A stretch of DNA of 11,989 nt from CAZCDM01 sp964497475 (GTDB taxonomy: Bacteria > Planctomycetota > Phycisphaerae > SM23-33), in contig CAZCDM010000067.1 of assembly GCA_964497475.1 (NCBI GenBank), forward strand, positions 1 through 11,989, in the 5' to 3' direction. This document shows positions 1 to 5,805 of this stretch, in pieces. How positions within the stretch are numbered: the first letter of the stretch is position 1; each line of letters starts with the position of its first letter. Position numbers and translations under genes: made by a program. A model generated the notes under the pieces. It worked only from the letters and a program-made list of their open reading frames with translations. It was not told the DNA's origin and did not search any database.

Positions 1-10
1 ATGCTAAATC

Positions 11-31
11 GGAATCCAACGGTTGGGTTCC
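11..31 (-). terminator. Candidate terminator hairpin after the pseudouridine synthase gene
   Basis: Nine bases at 11-19 pair with 23-31 (one G-T wobble) around a 3-base loop, about 37 bases beyond the stop codon of the manA-rluB pair. Read on the minus strand, the hairpin is followed by only a short AT-rich stretch, not a proper T-run. It is therefore a weak intrinsic terminator candidate, or just a 3' end hairpin. The rest of 1-67 shows no gene. Confidence 0.4.
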
Positions 32-67
32 AGAATTATTGTGCAACAGGCTCTCGTATGCCAAAAA

Positions 68-883
68 TCACTCGCCGGCGCGGTAGAGTTTTTTGACCTC
101 GGCGGGCGTCAGTTCGCGCACCTTGCCCACCCCCAGGCCTCGATCAGTAATCGGCCCGATGGCCACCCGCTTGAGCTTCCGCACCTTATGGCCTTGCCGG
201 GCCAGCATCCGCCGGATCTCGCGATTCCGCCCTTCTCGCAGCGTGATTTCCAGCAGGGTCTGTCGGCCCGAGCGTCGCAGCACCTTCACGCCGGCCCCGC
301 CGGTCTTCTGGCCGTCGAGGTATATGCCCTTCTTGATCCGCTCGATGGCCTCGCCGTCAACCTCGCCGTCGACGGTGACAATGTAGGTCTTGGCGACCTC
401 GTGGCTGGGGTGCGTCAGGTGCTGGGTGAGCTGGCCGTCGTTGGTCAGCAGCAGCAGCCCGGTGCTGTCTGCATCGAGTCGCCCGACGCAGAACACCCGC
501 TGCGGGATCGGGCCGACGAGGTCGACCGCCCGCTTTCGGCCCAGTTCATCCCGCGCAGTGCAGACGACGTTTTTCGGCTTGTTCAGCAGGTAGTAAGCCG
601 GCCGGACCTTTTTCATGCGCACGACCGAGCCGTCGACTTCGATCTCGTCGCTGTCGGGGTCGACGAAGCAGGGATGCTCGGTGACCATCTTGCCGTTGAT
701 GCGGATGCGGCCTTCTTCGAGCATCTGCTCGACATCCCGCCGGCTGGCCAGGCCCCTCCGCGAGAGCACCTTGTGAATGCGCACCTTGCCCTGCTCGCGG
801 TCGTCCTGGCGGCCGTGGCGACGCTGCGTGAAGGGCTTGGACTTCTGCCCGGGCCTGGATTTTGGGGGTCGCTTGCTTGCCAT
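68..883 (-). CDS. rluB: S4-domain rRNA pseudouridine synthase (RluB/RsuA family)
   Basis: This enzyme converts a specific uridine of rRNA to pseudouridine, most likely in 23S rRNA (RluB-like) and acting in the cytoplasm. The 271-residue protein has a basic tail (1-32), an RNA-binding S4 domain (about 34-80, with the SRRGLASRRD stretch) and the RsuA/RluB-type catalytic domain (about 95-250). The signature GRLDADSTGLLLLTNDG begins at residue 134, and Asp137 is the expected catalytic residue. GRNREIRRM near 218-226 is also typical of the family. The ATG at 883 lies 3 bases after the manA stop codon, with a GGAAGGG ribosome-binding stretch inside the end of manA, so the two genes are probably co-transcribed and translationally coupled. 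RsuA, RluB, RluE and RluF cannot be separated firmly by eye. RluB is favoured from the length and the basic tail. Confidence 0.9.
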   Translation of the reverse strand: MASKRPPKSRPGQKSKPFTQRRHGRQDDREQGKVRIHKVLSRRGLASRRDVEQMLEEGRIRINGKMVTEHPCFVDPDSDEIEVDGSVVRMKKVRPAYYLLNKPKNVVCTARDELGRKRAVDLVGPIPQRVFCVGRLDADSTGLLLLTNDGQLTQHLTHPSHEVAKTYIVTVDGEVDGEAIERIKKGIYLDGQKTGGAGVKVLRRSGRQTLLEITLREGRNREIRRMLARQGHKVRKLKRVAIGPITDRGLGVGKVRELTPAEVKKLYRAGE

Positions 884-886
884 GGC

Positions 887-1828
887 TTACCCTTCCGGGA
901 GGGTGACCTCCAGCCAGCGGGCCGGGTCCGGCGCGTGGAAAACCGCCTTGCCCAGGGCGGCCGGCAGCAGCACCGTGCGCCCCACAGCGACGTTGACCGG
1001 CTCGAACCCCTCGCCGGTGAACTGTCCGCCCCCGCTGAGCATCATCCAGGCGATGCACTGCCCGCCGGGCAGCTTGACCTGCCCCGGCTCGGCCGAGCGG
1101 AGGTAGACGTCGAAATAATCGGTCGCCAGCAGCTTCTCCCCGCCGGCGCCGGGCGGGTTATCGCCCGTGCGGTCGAAGCGGATGCACTGCATCGACTCAT
1201 CGACATGAATCTCTCGGCCGCGGCCCCAGTCCGTCACGCGGTAGGTCGTGTCCGAGGGGGTCTGCACCTCGGCCACCACCAGCCCGGCACCGAGGGCGTG
1301 AACCGTCCCGGCCGGGAGATAATGGAAATCGCCCGTCTGGCAGGGAATGTCCCGGACGAGCTTCTCGACGGTATCGTCCTCGATGGCCCCGCGGAACTCC
1401 TCGGGCGAGGTCTTGGGCGTGACGCCCTTGAAGATGTGCCCGTCGCGCGATTCGACGATGTACCAGCACTCGGTCTTGAGGGCTGAGCCGGGGATTTCCT
1501 GCACGGCCTGCTCGTCGGGATGGACCTGCAGCGAGAGGCGATCGTTGGCGTCGAGCAGCTTCAGCAGCAGCGGGAATCGCCCATTGGGCCAGGGCTTTGC
1601 GGCGCCCAGCAGCTCGGCTGCACTGTCGCGCGTCAGGTCGGTCAGGGTGCGTCCCTGCATGGGCCCGTTGGCCACGGTGCTGACGCCTTCGTTGAGGTCG
1701 GCCAGTTCCCAGCTCTCGCCGAGGTGCGCCCCGGCCGGCAGGTCGCGCCCGAAGAGGCGCTCGATATTGCGCCCGCCCCAGATTTTGTCTTTGTAGATTG
1801 GTTCGAACAGTAACGGATACCACGACAT
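887..1828 (-). CDS. manA: Mannose-6-phosphate isomerase, class I, short form
   Basis: This enzyme interconverts mannose 6-phosphate and fructose 6-phosphate, a zinc-dependent reaction feeding GDP-mannose and glycan synthesis or mannose use. The 313-residue length fits the short class I group (Bacillus ManA type). The visible zinc ligands expected for the family are Gln101 and His103 (LQVHPDE), Glu120 (KTECWY) and His177 (PAGTVHALG). Arg197 in the SDTTYRVTDWGR stretch matches the conserved catalytic arginine region. The N-terminal PIYKDKIWGG motif is also characteristic. The ATG at 1828 was chosen because AAGGAG sits six bases upstream and the protein begins exactly where the family does. The same frame stays open far upstream, but that stretch is antisense to aroC. 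The gene is followed closely by the pseudouridine synthase gene. Confidence 0.95.
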   Translation of the reverse strand: MSWYPLLFEPIYKDKIWGGRNIERLFGRDLPAGAHLGESWELADLNEGVSTVANGPMQGRTLTDLTRDSAAELLGAAKPWPNGRFPLLLKLLDANDRLSLQVHPDEQAVQEIPGSALKTECWYIVESRDGHIFKGVTPKTSPEEFRGAIEDDTVEKLVRDIPCQTGDFHYLPAGTVHALGAGLVVAEVQTPSDTTYRVTDWGRGREIHVDESMQCIRFDRTGDNPPGAGGEKLLATDYFDVYLRSAEPGQVKLPGGQCIAWMMLSGGGQFTGEGFEPVNVAVGRTVLLPAALGKAVFHAPDPARWLEVTLPEG

Positions 1829-1847
1829 GGTTGTCTCCTTCGCCAGG

Positions 1848-1859
1848 TGCATCATTGTA
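1848..1859 (-). promoter_or_regulatory. Candidate -10 element for manA
   Basis: On the minus strand TACAAT (plus-strand 1854-1859) matches five of six bases of the sigma-70 -10 box and lies about 25 bases before the manA start codon. No good -35 hexamer stands 16-18 bases upstream, so this is a weak call. The divergent gap 1829-1942 must hold signals for both manA and aroC. Confidence 0.3.
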
Positions 1860-1896
1860 CCCGGGACGAGCGGGCGGGGCCAGAGCAAGGCGAGGG

Positions 1897-1925
1897 TTGG
1901 CTTTTTCGCTTCGGCCCGGTAGCAT
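1897..1925 (+). promoter_or_regulatory. Candidate promoter for aroC
   Basis: TTGGCT (1897-1902) and TAGCAT (1920-1925) are separated by 17 bases. Each matches four of six sigma-70 consensus positions. The resulting leader would be only about 10-15 bases and would still include the AGGAG ribosome-binding site at 1932-1936. The spacing is right but the hexamers are mediocre. Confidence 0.3.
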
Positions 1926-1942
1926 ACGGCCAGGAGAATACC

Positions 1943-2998
1943 ATGCCCGGCAGCACCTTCGGAACCGAGTTTCGCATTACCACCTTCGGCGAGTCGCACG
2001 GCGGCGCGGTGGGTGTCGTCGTCGACGGCGCCACGCCCGGCGTGGAGCTTTGCGAGGCCGACATCCAGACCCAGCTCGACCGCCGCAAGCCGGGCCAGAG
2101 CGATATCACCACGCCGCGCCAGGAGACCGACGAGGTCTCGATCCTCAGCGGCGTCTTCGAGGGCAAGACCACCGGCACGCCGATTCTGCTGCTGCTGCAC
2201 AATCGCGACGCCCGGCCCAGCGCGTATGACGACATCCGCGAGAAGTTCCGCCCGGGCCATGCCGACTTCACCATGCTGAAGAAGTACGGCCTGCGGGACT
2301 GGCGCGGCAGCGGCCGGGCCAGCGGACGCGAGACGGCCGGTCGCGTCGCCGCCGGGGCCATCGCACGCAAGCTGCTGGATAATCGCGGCGTGAGCATTTT
2401 CGCCTACACCCGCCGGGCCGCGGGCGTGGCCTGCGAGACGGTCGATACCGACGTCATCGAGCAGAACCCCATGCGGGCCTGTGATATGAAGGCGGCCGAG
2501 GAAATGGTCCGCCGCATCGAAGCCCTGCGCGACGAGGGCAACTCCGCAGGCGGCGTGGTCGAGTGCATCGCCATCGGCCTGCCGGCGGGCCTGGGCGAGC
2601 CGGTCTTCGACAAGCTCGATGCCGAACTGGCCCGGGCGATGCTCTCCATCGGCGCTATCAAGGGCGTGGAGTTTGGCATGGGGTTCGACGCGGCGGAAAT
2701 GACCGGCCGCGAGCACAACGACGAAATGACGCCCGAGGGCTTTGCGACCAATCACGCCGGCGGGGTGCTGGGCGGGATATCCACCGGCGAGCCGCTGATC
2801 TTCCGCGTGGCCGTCAAGCCCACCAGCAGCATATCCCAGCCGCAGCAGACGGTCGACCTGGCCGGCCAGGCCGTCGAGATCTGCACCGAGGGCCGACACG
2901 ACCCGTGCATCTGCCCGCGCATCGTCCCGGTTGTCGAGGCGATGACGGCCGTCGTGCTGGAAGACTTCTTCAAACGCCAGGCCGCCCTGCATGCGTGA
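1943..2998 (+). CDS. aroC: Chorismate synthase
   Basis: This enzyme performs the last step of the shikimate pathway, converting 5-enolpyruvylshikimate 3-phosphate to chorismate with reduced FMN, in the cytoplasm. The 351-residue length is normal. Visible signatures are TFGESHGG at 14-21 (His19 is the conserved N-terminal active-site histidine), the flavin and phosphate-binding stretch YGLRDWRGSGRASGRETAGR at 115-134, and TGREHNDE at 254-261. The C-terminal GRHDPCICPRIVPV stretch (318-330) is also typical. The ATG at 1943 has AGGAG six bases upstream and starts right at the conserved N-terminus. An in-frame ATG further upstream would add a non-conserved leader. Common versions of the central motif read RDYRGGGRSSARET, so Trp120 and Gly123-Ser-Gly-type changes are small deviations. 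The gene is divergent from manA and is followed 6 bases later by a membrane protein gene. Confidence 0.97.
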   Translation: MPGSTFGTEFRITTFGESHGGAVGVVVDGATPGVELCEADIQTQLDRRKPGQSDITTPRQETDEVSILSGVFEGKTTGTPILLLLHNRDARPSAYDDIREKFRPGHADFTMLKKYGLRDWRGSGRASGRETAGRVAAGAIARKLLDNRGVSIFAYTRRAAGVACETVDTDVIEQNPMRACDMKAAEEMVRRIEALRDEGNSAGGVVECIAIGLPAGLGEPVFDKLDAELARAMLSIGAIKGVEFGMGFDAAEMTGREHNDEMTPEGFATNHAGGVLGGISTGEPLIFRVAVKPTSSISQPQQTVDLAGQAVEICTEGRHDPCICPRIVPVVEAMTAVVLEDFFKRQAALHA

Positions 2999-3004
2999 GC
3001 CGTC

Positions 3005-3907
3005 ATGAGTTTTACATTGGGCATTGTCCTGGGGCTGGGGTGTGCGGCCTTCTCGTCGCTGTCGTACCTCGCCAGCCGCCTGTTCGTGCAGAAGCATCAC
3101 AGCGCGCCGCTTCGGCTGCTGGTGCTCGGGCATGTGCTCATGGGCATTGCGGCGGTCGTCGGTCTGGCGATCCTCTGGCCAGGCGAGCCGTTCCCCTGGG
3201 GCCGATACATCAAACTGGTCGTGCCGATGGGCGGATTCTACCTGTTGGGCCAGTGCGGGCTGTTCCTGTCGCTGCGACACAACGACGCCTCACAGATCGC
3301 CCCGCTGCTGTCGCTGAAGATCGTCCTGCTGGCGGCGATTACCTCGCTGTACTATCACCATCCCCTCAGCGGAATACAGTGGGCCGGGGCCGTCCTGGCC
3401 GTGCTCGGGGCGCTGGTGCTGAACCTCGGCAAGGCCCGGCTGGGAATCAAAACCGTCGGGCTGGTCGTGGCGATGTGTTTGGCCTACGCGATTTCCGATC
3501 TGAACATTGTGGCCAGCCAGCGGCTGCTCGGCGAGCTGGATTATCCCCACCCGGTGCTCTTCGCCGTAGCCAGTTGCTACACGCTGTGCGGCCTCGCAGC
3601 CGTCATCGCCCTGCCGCTAGTTCACGCCAACCTCCGCAGCGATTTGAAATACGCCGCCGCGTGGGCCGGGGCGTGGAGTGGCGCGATGTTGTGCCTCTTT
3701 GCGAGCCTGGCCATCGTGGGCGTGGTGCTGGGGGGCATTTTGCAGTCGACGCGGGGGCTGGTGTCGATCCTGCTGGGGGCAGCCCTGGCGGCGATGGGCT
3801 GGGAGCATCTTGAGACGCGCCACGACAGGCGGGTGCTGCTGCGTCGCGTGGTCGCGGCCGCGATGATGGTCGCGGCGATCGTGCTCTACTCGCTGGGCCG
3901 ATCGTAG
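3005..3907 (+). CDS. EamA/DMT-type inner-membrane protein, putative transporter
   Basis: This 300-residue protein is strongly hydrophobic with about ten helices: roughly 2-23, 36-58, 69-90, 97-115, 122-141, 147-170, 183-204, 216-240, 249-267 and 278-297. Two halves of five helices are the layout of the drug/metabolite transporter superfamily. The segments SLRHNDASQIAPLLSLKIV (89-107) and LQSTRGLVSILLGAALAAMG (246-265) sit where EamA domains carry their conserved small residues and prolines before the last helix of each half. The substrate cannot be read from the sequence. The start lies 6 bases after the aroC stop and has no clear Shine-Dalgarno, so translation is probably coupled to aroC. 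Location next to aroC raises export of an aromatic or shikimate-related compound, but this is speculation. The gene ends 19 bases from the convergent PPC gene, with no terminator visible between them. Confidence 0.8.
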   Translation: MSFTLGIVLGLGCAAFSSLSYLASRLFVQKHHSAPLRLLVLGHVLMGIAAVVGLAILWPGEPFPWGRYIKLVVPMGGFYLLGQCGLFLSLRHNDASQIAPLLSLKIVLLAAITSLYYHHPLSGIQWAGAVLAVLGALVLNLGKARLGIKTVGLVVAMCLAYAISDLNIVASQRLLGELDYPHPVLFAVASCYTLCGLAAVIALPLVHANLRSDLKYAAAWAGAWSGAMLCLFASLAIVGVVLGGILQSTRGLVSILLGAALAAMGWEHLETRHDRRVLLRRVVAAAMMVAAIVLYSLGRS

Positions 3908-3926
3908 CCTGGCGCAGAGAGCCTGT

Positions 3927-4382
3927 TCAGTCGGTCGTCTTGCCGCCGGCCAGGTGCAGCAGCTTCAGGGCCAGCCCCGGCTCGATGGTGCGGGATGCAT
4001 CCAGGCCGGTGACTTCCAGGAGGATCACTTCCAGCACGCAGAAGACGCTCGCCCCGCCGCGCGGGCAGCCCACCAGCGTCTGCTCGCCCCGGCCCACGCC
4101 GGCGTGCAAATGCAGAACCGGGTCGGCCTCGTCCCAGAAGATCGTGCCGACGGCGAGGATTTCCCGTGCGTCGTCAAATTCCGCCCAGGTCGGTTCGATC
4201 GGCCCGGTGGGCTGCTGCGGGCCGACGACCATCTTGCCCTTCCGCATGCCCCCCACAGCCAGCACCACCGCGCTGCGGATGTTCTCCCGCCGGGCGATCT
4301 GCTCGATGCCCGCGTAGATGTCCTCGCCATCGCGGGCCCGGGCCACCACCACCCGCTCGATCTTGCCAATGTCGTAATCCAT
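3927..4382 (-). CDS. PPC/DUF296 domain protein
   Basis: The 151-residue protein is a single PPC (plants and prokaryotes conserved, DUF296) domain. Members form trimers. In plants the domain is joined to AT-hooks, while in bacteria it stands alone and its role is mostly unknown. The visible family pattern is an N-terminal helix-strand unit (DGEDIYAGIEQIARRENI, 18-35), a central AVVLAVGGM strand (38-46), and HLHAGVG at 91-97 with the His91-x-His93 pair that usually binds a metal or ligand. The family commonly has a further histidine in a GGH motif. Here the equivalent place reads LVGCPRGG, so Cys106 may replace it. No signal peptide or AT-hook is present, so the protein is probably cytoplasmic. 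The ATG at 4382 is 2 bases after the stop of the upstream FlgT-like gene, so it looks like the last gene of that run. Its functional link to the envelope genes is unclear. Confidence 0.75.
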   Translation of the reverse strand: MDYDIGKIERVVVARARDGEDIYAGIEQIARRENIRSAVVLAVGGMRKGKMVVGPQQPTGPIEPTWAEFDDAREILAVGTIFWDEADPVLHLHAGVGRGEQTLVGCPRGGASVFCVLEVILLEVTGLDASRTIEPGLALKLLHLAGGKTTD

Positions 4383-4384
4383 AG

Positions 4385-5515
4385 CTATTTCTTGAACGTG
4401 GCCTTGATGACGTTCTGCGATACGTCGGTGATCTCCATGAGATCTTCGTATTGCATGACGATCTTCTCGGCGAGGGCTTCGGCGTTCATGTCGGCCTGGA
4501 CGGAAATGTCCACGACCTTGTTGGCGAAGGTCTGCTTCTGGACGTCCTTGACGCCCTTGAGTTTGCTCAGGGCCTTCTTGATCGTGAGGTAATCCTTAAA
4601 GGACACGTTATCGACTTTCAGGATGACTTCGCCGCGGCCTTCCAGGGCGTCCATCCAGAACCGCAGGATGTCCTGCGTGACGCGGGGGGCGATGAACTGG
4701 CCCTGGCTGTCGAGGGCCTGCTTGGCGGCCGAGCGGGCGACGTTTTGTGCGCCGCGGGTGGCCCGGCCAGGGATGGCGGCCATGAGCTGGCCCGTATCGG
4801 ACCGGAAGACTTTGATGTTGGACTCGGCTTCGGTGATGAACGTCGTCCGGCCGTAGATGGTCTTCTTCTGCGGCGGGGCGGCGTTGACCTCGCCGGTGAT
4901 GAAGATCTGTGCGCCGAACTGCTTGGCAATGGCCTGGACGCGGGCGGGGTTGTCCTCGGCCACGGCCGATGCGAGGTTCTTCTGCTCGATGGCATTGATC
5001 TGACTGCGGTCGACGAGCTGAAAGCCGTTCTTCAGCAGCAGGTTTTCGATGCGCGTCTGGACGGTCGAGGTGTCCTGGATCTCCTCGCCGATGCGCTCGC
5101 GCAGGAAGACCATGATCTTCGGCCGGCCCATCTGCTGGAGGAGGTTCGTGACGACGCCCCAGGTATCTTCAATGCCCTGCTTGCTGACGATGGCTTCGAT
5201 CTTCAGCTCGACCATGCCATCGGCCGACTCCCGCTGCGAGAGGATTTTGAATTCCTGCACGAACCCGGCCGCCCGGGCCAGGACGGTATCCTTGGCCAGG
5301 ACGAAGTCCTTGGTTTCCGACTGGGAATACAGCAGCGTGCCGGCGGCCTGCTCGACGGCCTTTCGCTGGGCGTCGCGGAGGGCTTCGGACTTGTCCATGC
5401 CCATGCCGGTCACGGTGACCGTGGCGAGGTTGGAGTTGGCCTGGGCGGGGGCCAGTCCAGGCAGCAGGGCCAGGCACAGAACGACAAGACAGCTCCGCAG
5501 GGCGAGGGATCGCAT
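4385..5515 (-). CDS. Exported FlgT-like protein with LPP20/FlgT-N and TolB/CsgG-like domains
   Basis: This 376-residue protein begins with a signal peptide (hydrophobic 9-22, AQA cleavage site after about residue 26), so it is exported to the periplasm. Part one (about 30-112) resembles the LPP20/FlgT N-terminal domain: a VTVTGMG strand, a helix with RDAQRKAVEQ (47-56), TKDFV (68-72), and a closing strand pair. Part two (about 131-292) looks like the TolB/CsgG-type nucleotide-free alpha/beta domain, with IMVFLRE, the helix-strand LLLKNGFQLVDRSQINAIEQ (159-178) and FGAQIFITGEV (200-210). Part three (295-376) is a compact alternating strand/helix unit I cannot assign. Vibrio FlgT also has an N-terminal LPP20-like part and a TolB-like middle. 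The ATG at 5515 has AAAGGAG five bases upstream. The gene follows a terminator-like hairpin and overlaps no neighbour, and the PPC gene starts 2 bases after its stop. The function is inferred from domains only. Confidence 0.7.
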   Translation of the reverse strand: MRSLALRSCLVVLCLALLPGLAPAQANSNLATVTVTGMGMDKSEALRDAQRKAVEQAAGTLLYSQSETKDFVLAKDTVLARAAGFVQEFKILSQRESADGMVELKIEAIVSKQGIEDTWGVVTNLLQQMGRPKIMVFLRERIGEEIQDTSTVQTRIENLLLKNGFQLVDRSQINAIEQKNLASAVAEDNPARVQAIAKQFGAQIFITGEVNAAPPQKKTIYGRTTFITEAESNIKVFRSDTGQLMAAIPGRATRGAQNVARSAAKQALDSQGQFIAPRVTQDILRFWMDALEGRGEVILKVDNVSFKDYLTIKKALSKLKGVKDVQKQTFANKVVDISVQADMNAEALAEKIVMQYEDLMEITDVSQNVIKATFKK

Positions 5516-5542
5516 GGGGACTCCTTTGGTCGGGCGGGGTAG

Positions 5543-5576
5543 AAAAAACGGGGCCAGGCCCGGCAGGACCCGGCCC
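5543..5576 (-). terminator. Terminator-like hairpin between the small lipoprotein and FlgT-like genes
   Basis: On the minus strand eight bases (5576-5569) pair with 5558-5551, including one G-T wobble, around a 10-base loop. The stem is followed after two bases by six T residues (5548-5543). It starts 14 bases after the lipoprotein stop codon and ends 27 bases before the FlgT-like start codon. It would end or reduce transcription before the FlgT-like gene. Confidence 0.65.
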
Positions 5577-5590
5577 AGCGGGTGGGTCGG

Positions 5591-5734
5591 TTACGGTACG
5601 ACGACTTCCTGCTGCTGGACGGTGGTGTGCCGTTCTTCGCGGTGGACCTTGACTTCATCTTCGTCGCAGCCGGCGGCGAGCATCACACAGGCCACTACGC
5701 ACAGGGCCATCATTGCATGGATCAGCTTTTTCAT
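5591..5734 (-). CDS. Small lipoprotein, 47 residues
   Basis: The protein has a Lys-Lys start, a hydrophobic stretch (about 5-21) and a clear lipobox LAAGC with Cys23 as the lipidated residue. The mature part is only 25 residues. It is charged (DEDEVKVHREERHTT) and ends in QQQEVVVP. It is therefore expected to be a membrane-anchored envelope peptide. The residue after Cys is Asp, which in Enterobacteria would favour inner-membrane retention. Whether this rule holds here is unknown. The ATG at 5734 has AGGAG six bases upstream, supporting real translation despite the small size. It lies between the triple LPP20 gene and the FlgT-like gene, with terminator-like hairpins on both sides. I recognise no family. 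Confidence 0.8.
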   Translation of the reverse strand: MKKLIHAMMALCVVACVMLAAGCDEDEVKVHREERHTTVQQQEVVVP

Positions 5735-5753
5735 GGGTCGCTCCTGGATAGGG

Positions 5754-5792
5754 AAAAAGTTTTGGCCGGGCCGACACGCAGCCGACCCGGCC
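5754..5792 (-). terminator. Intrinsic terminator-like hairpin after the triple LPP20 gene
   Basis: On the minus strand a 12-bp GC-rich stem (5792-5781 with 5775-5764, two G-T wobbles) closes a 5-base loop and is followed by AAAAC and five T residues (5758-5754). It starts 14 bases after the stop codon of the triple LPP20 gene and ends 20 bases before the lipoprotein start codon. The upstream A-stretch opposite the T-run could allow a longer stem and bidirectional activity. Confidence 0.7.
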
Positions 5793-5805
5793 GGGCAGTA
5801 TGGAC

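Noticed and set aside
23..1486. Long plus-strand open frame of 487 codons opposite manA and the pseudouridine synthase gene
   Set aside because: It is antisense to two genes with clear family motifs, and its translation shows no recognisable domain. This is the usual mirror frame of GC-rich coding DNA.
1829..3280. Upstream continuation of the manA frame to give a protein of nearly 800 residues
   Set aside because: It runs antisense through aroC and into the DMT gene, has no family match before the manA start, and the real start has a good ribosome-binding site.
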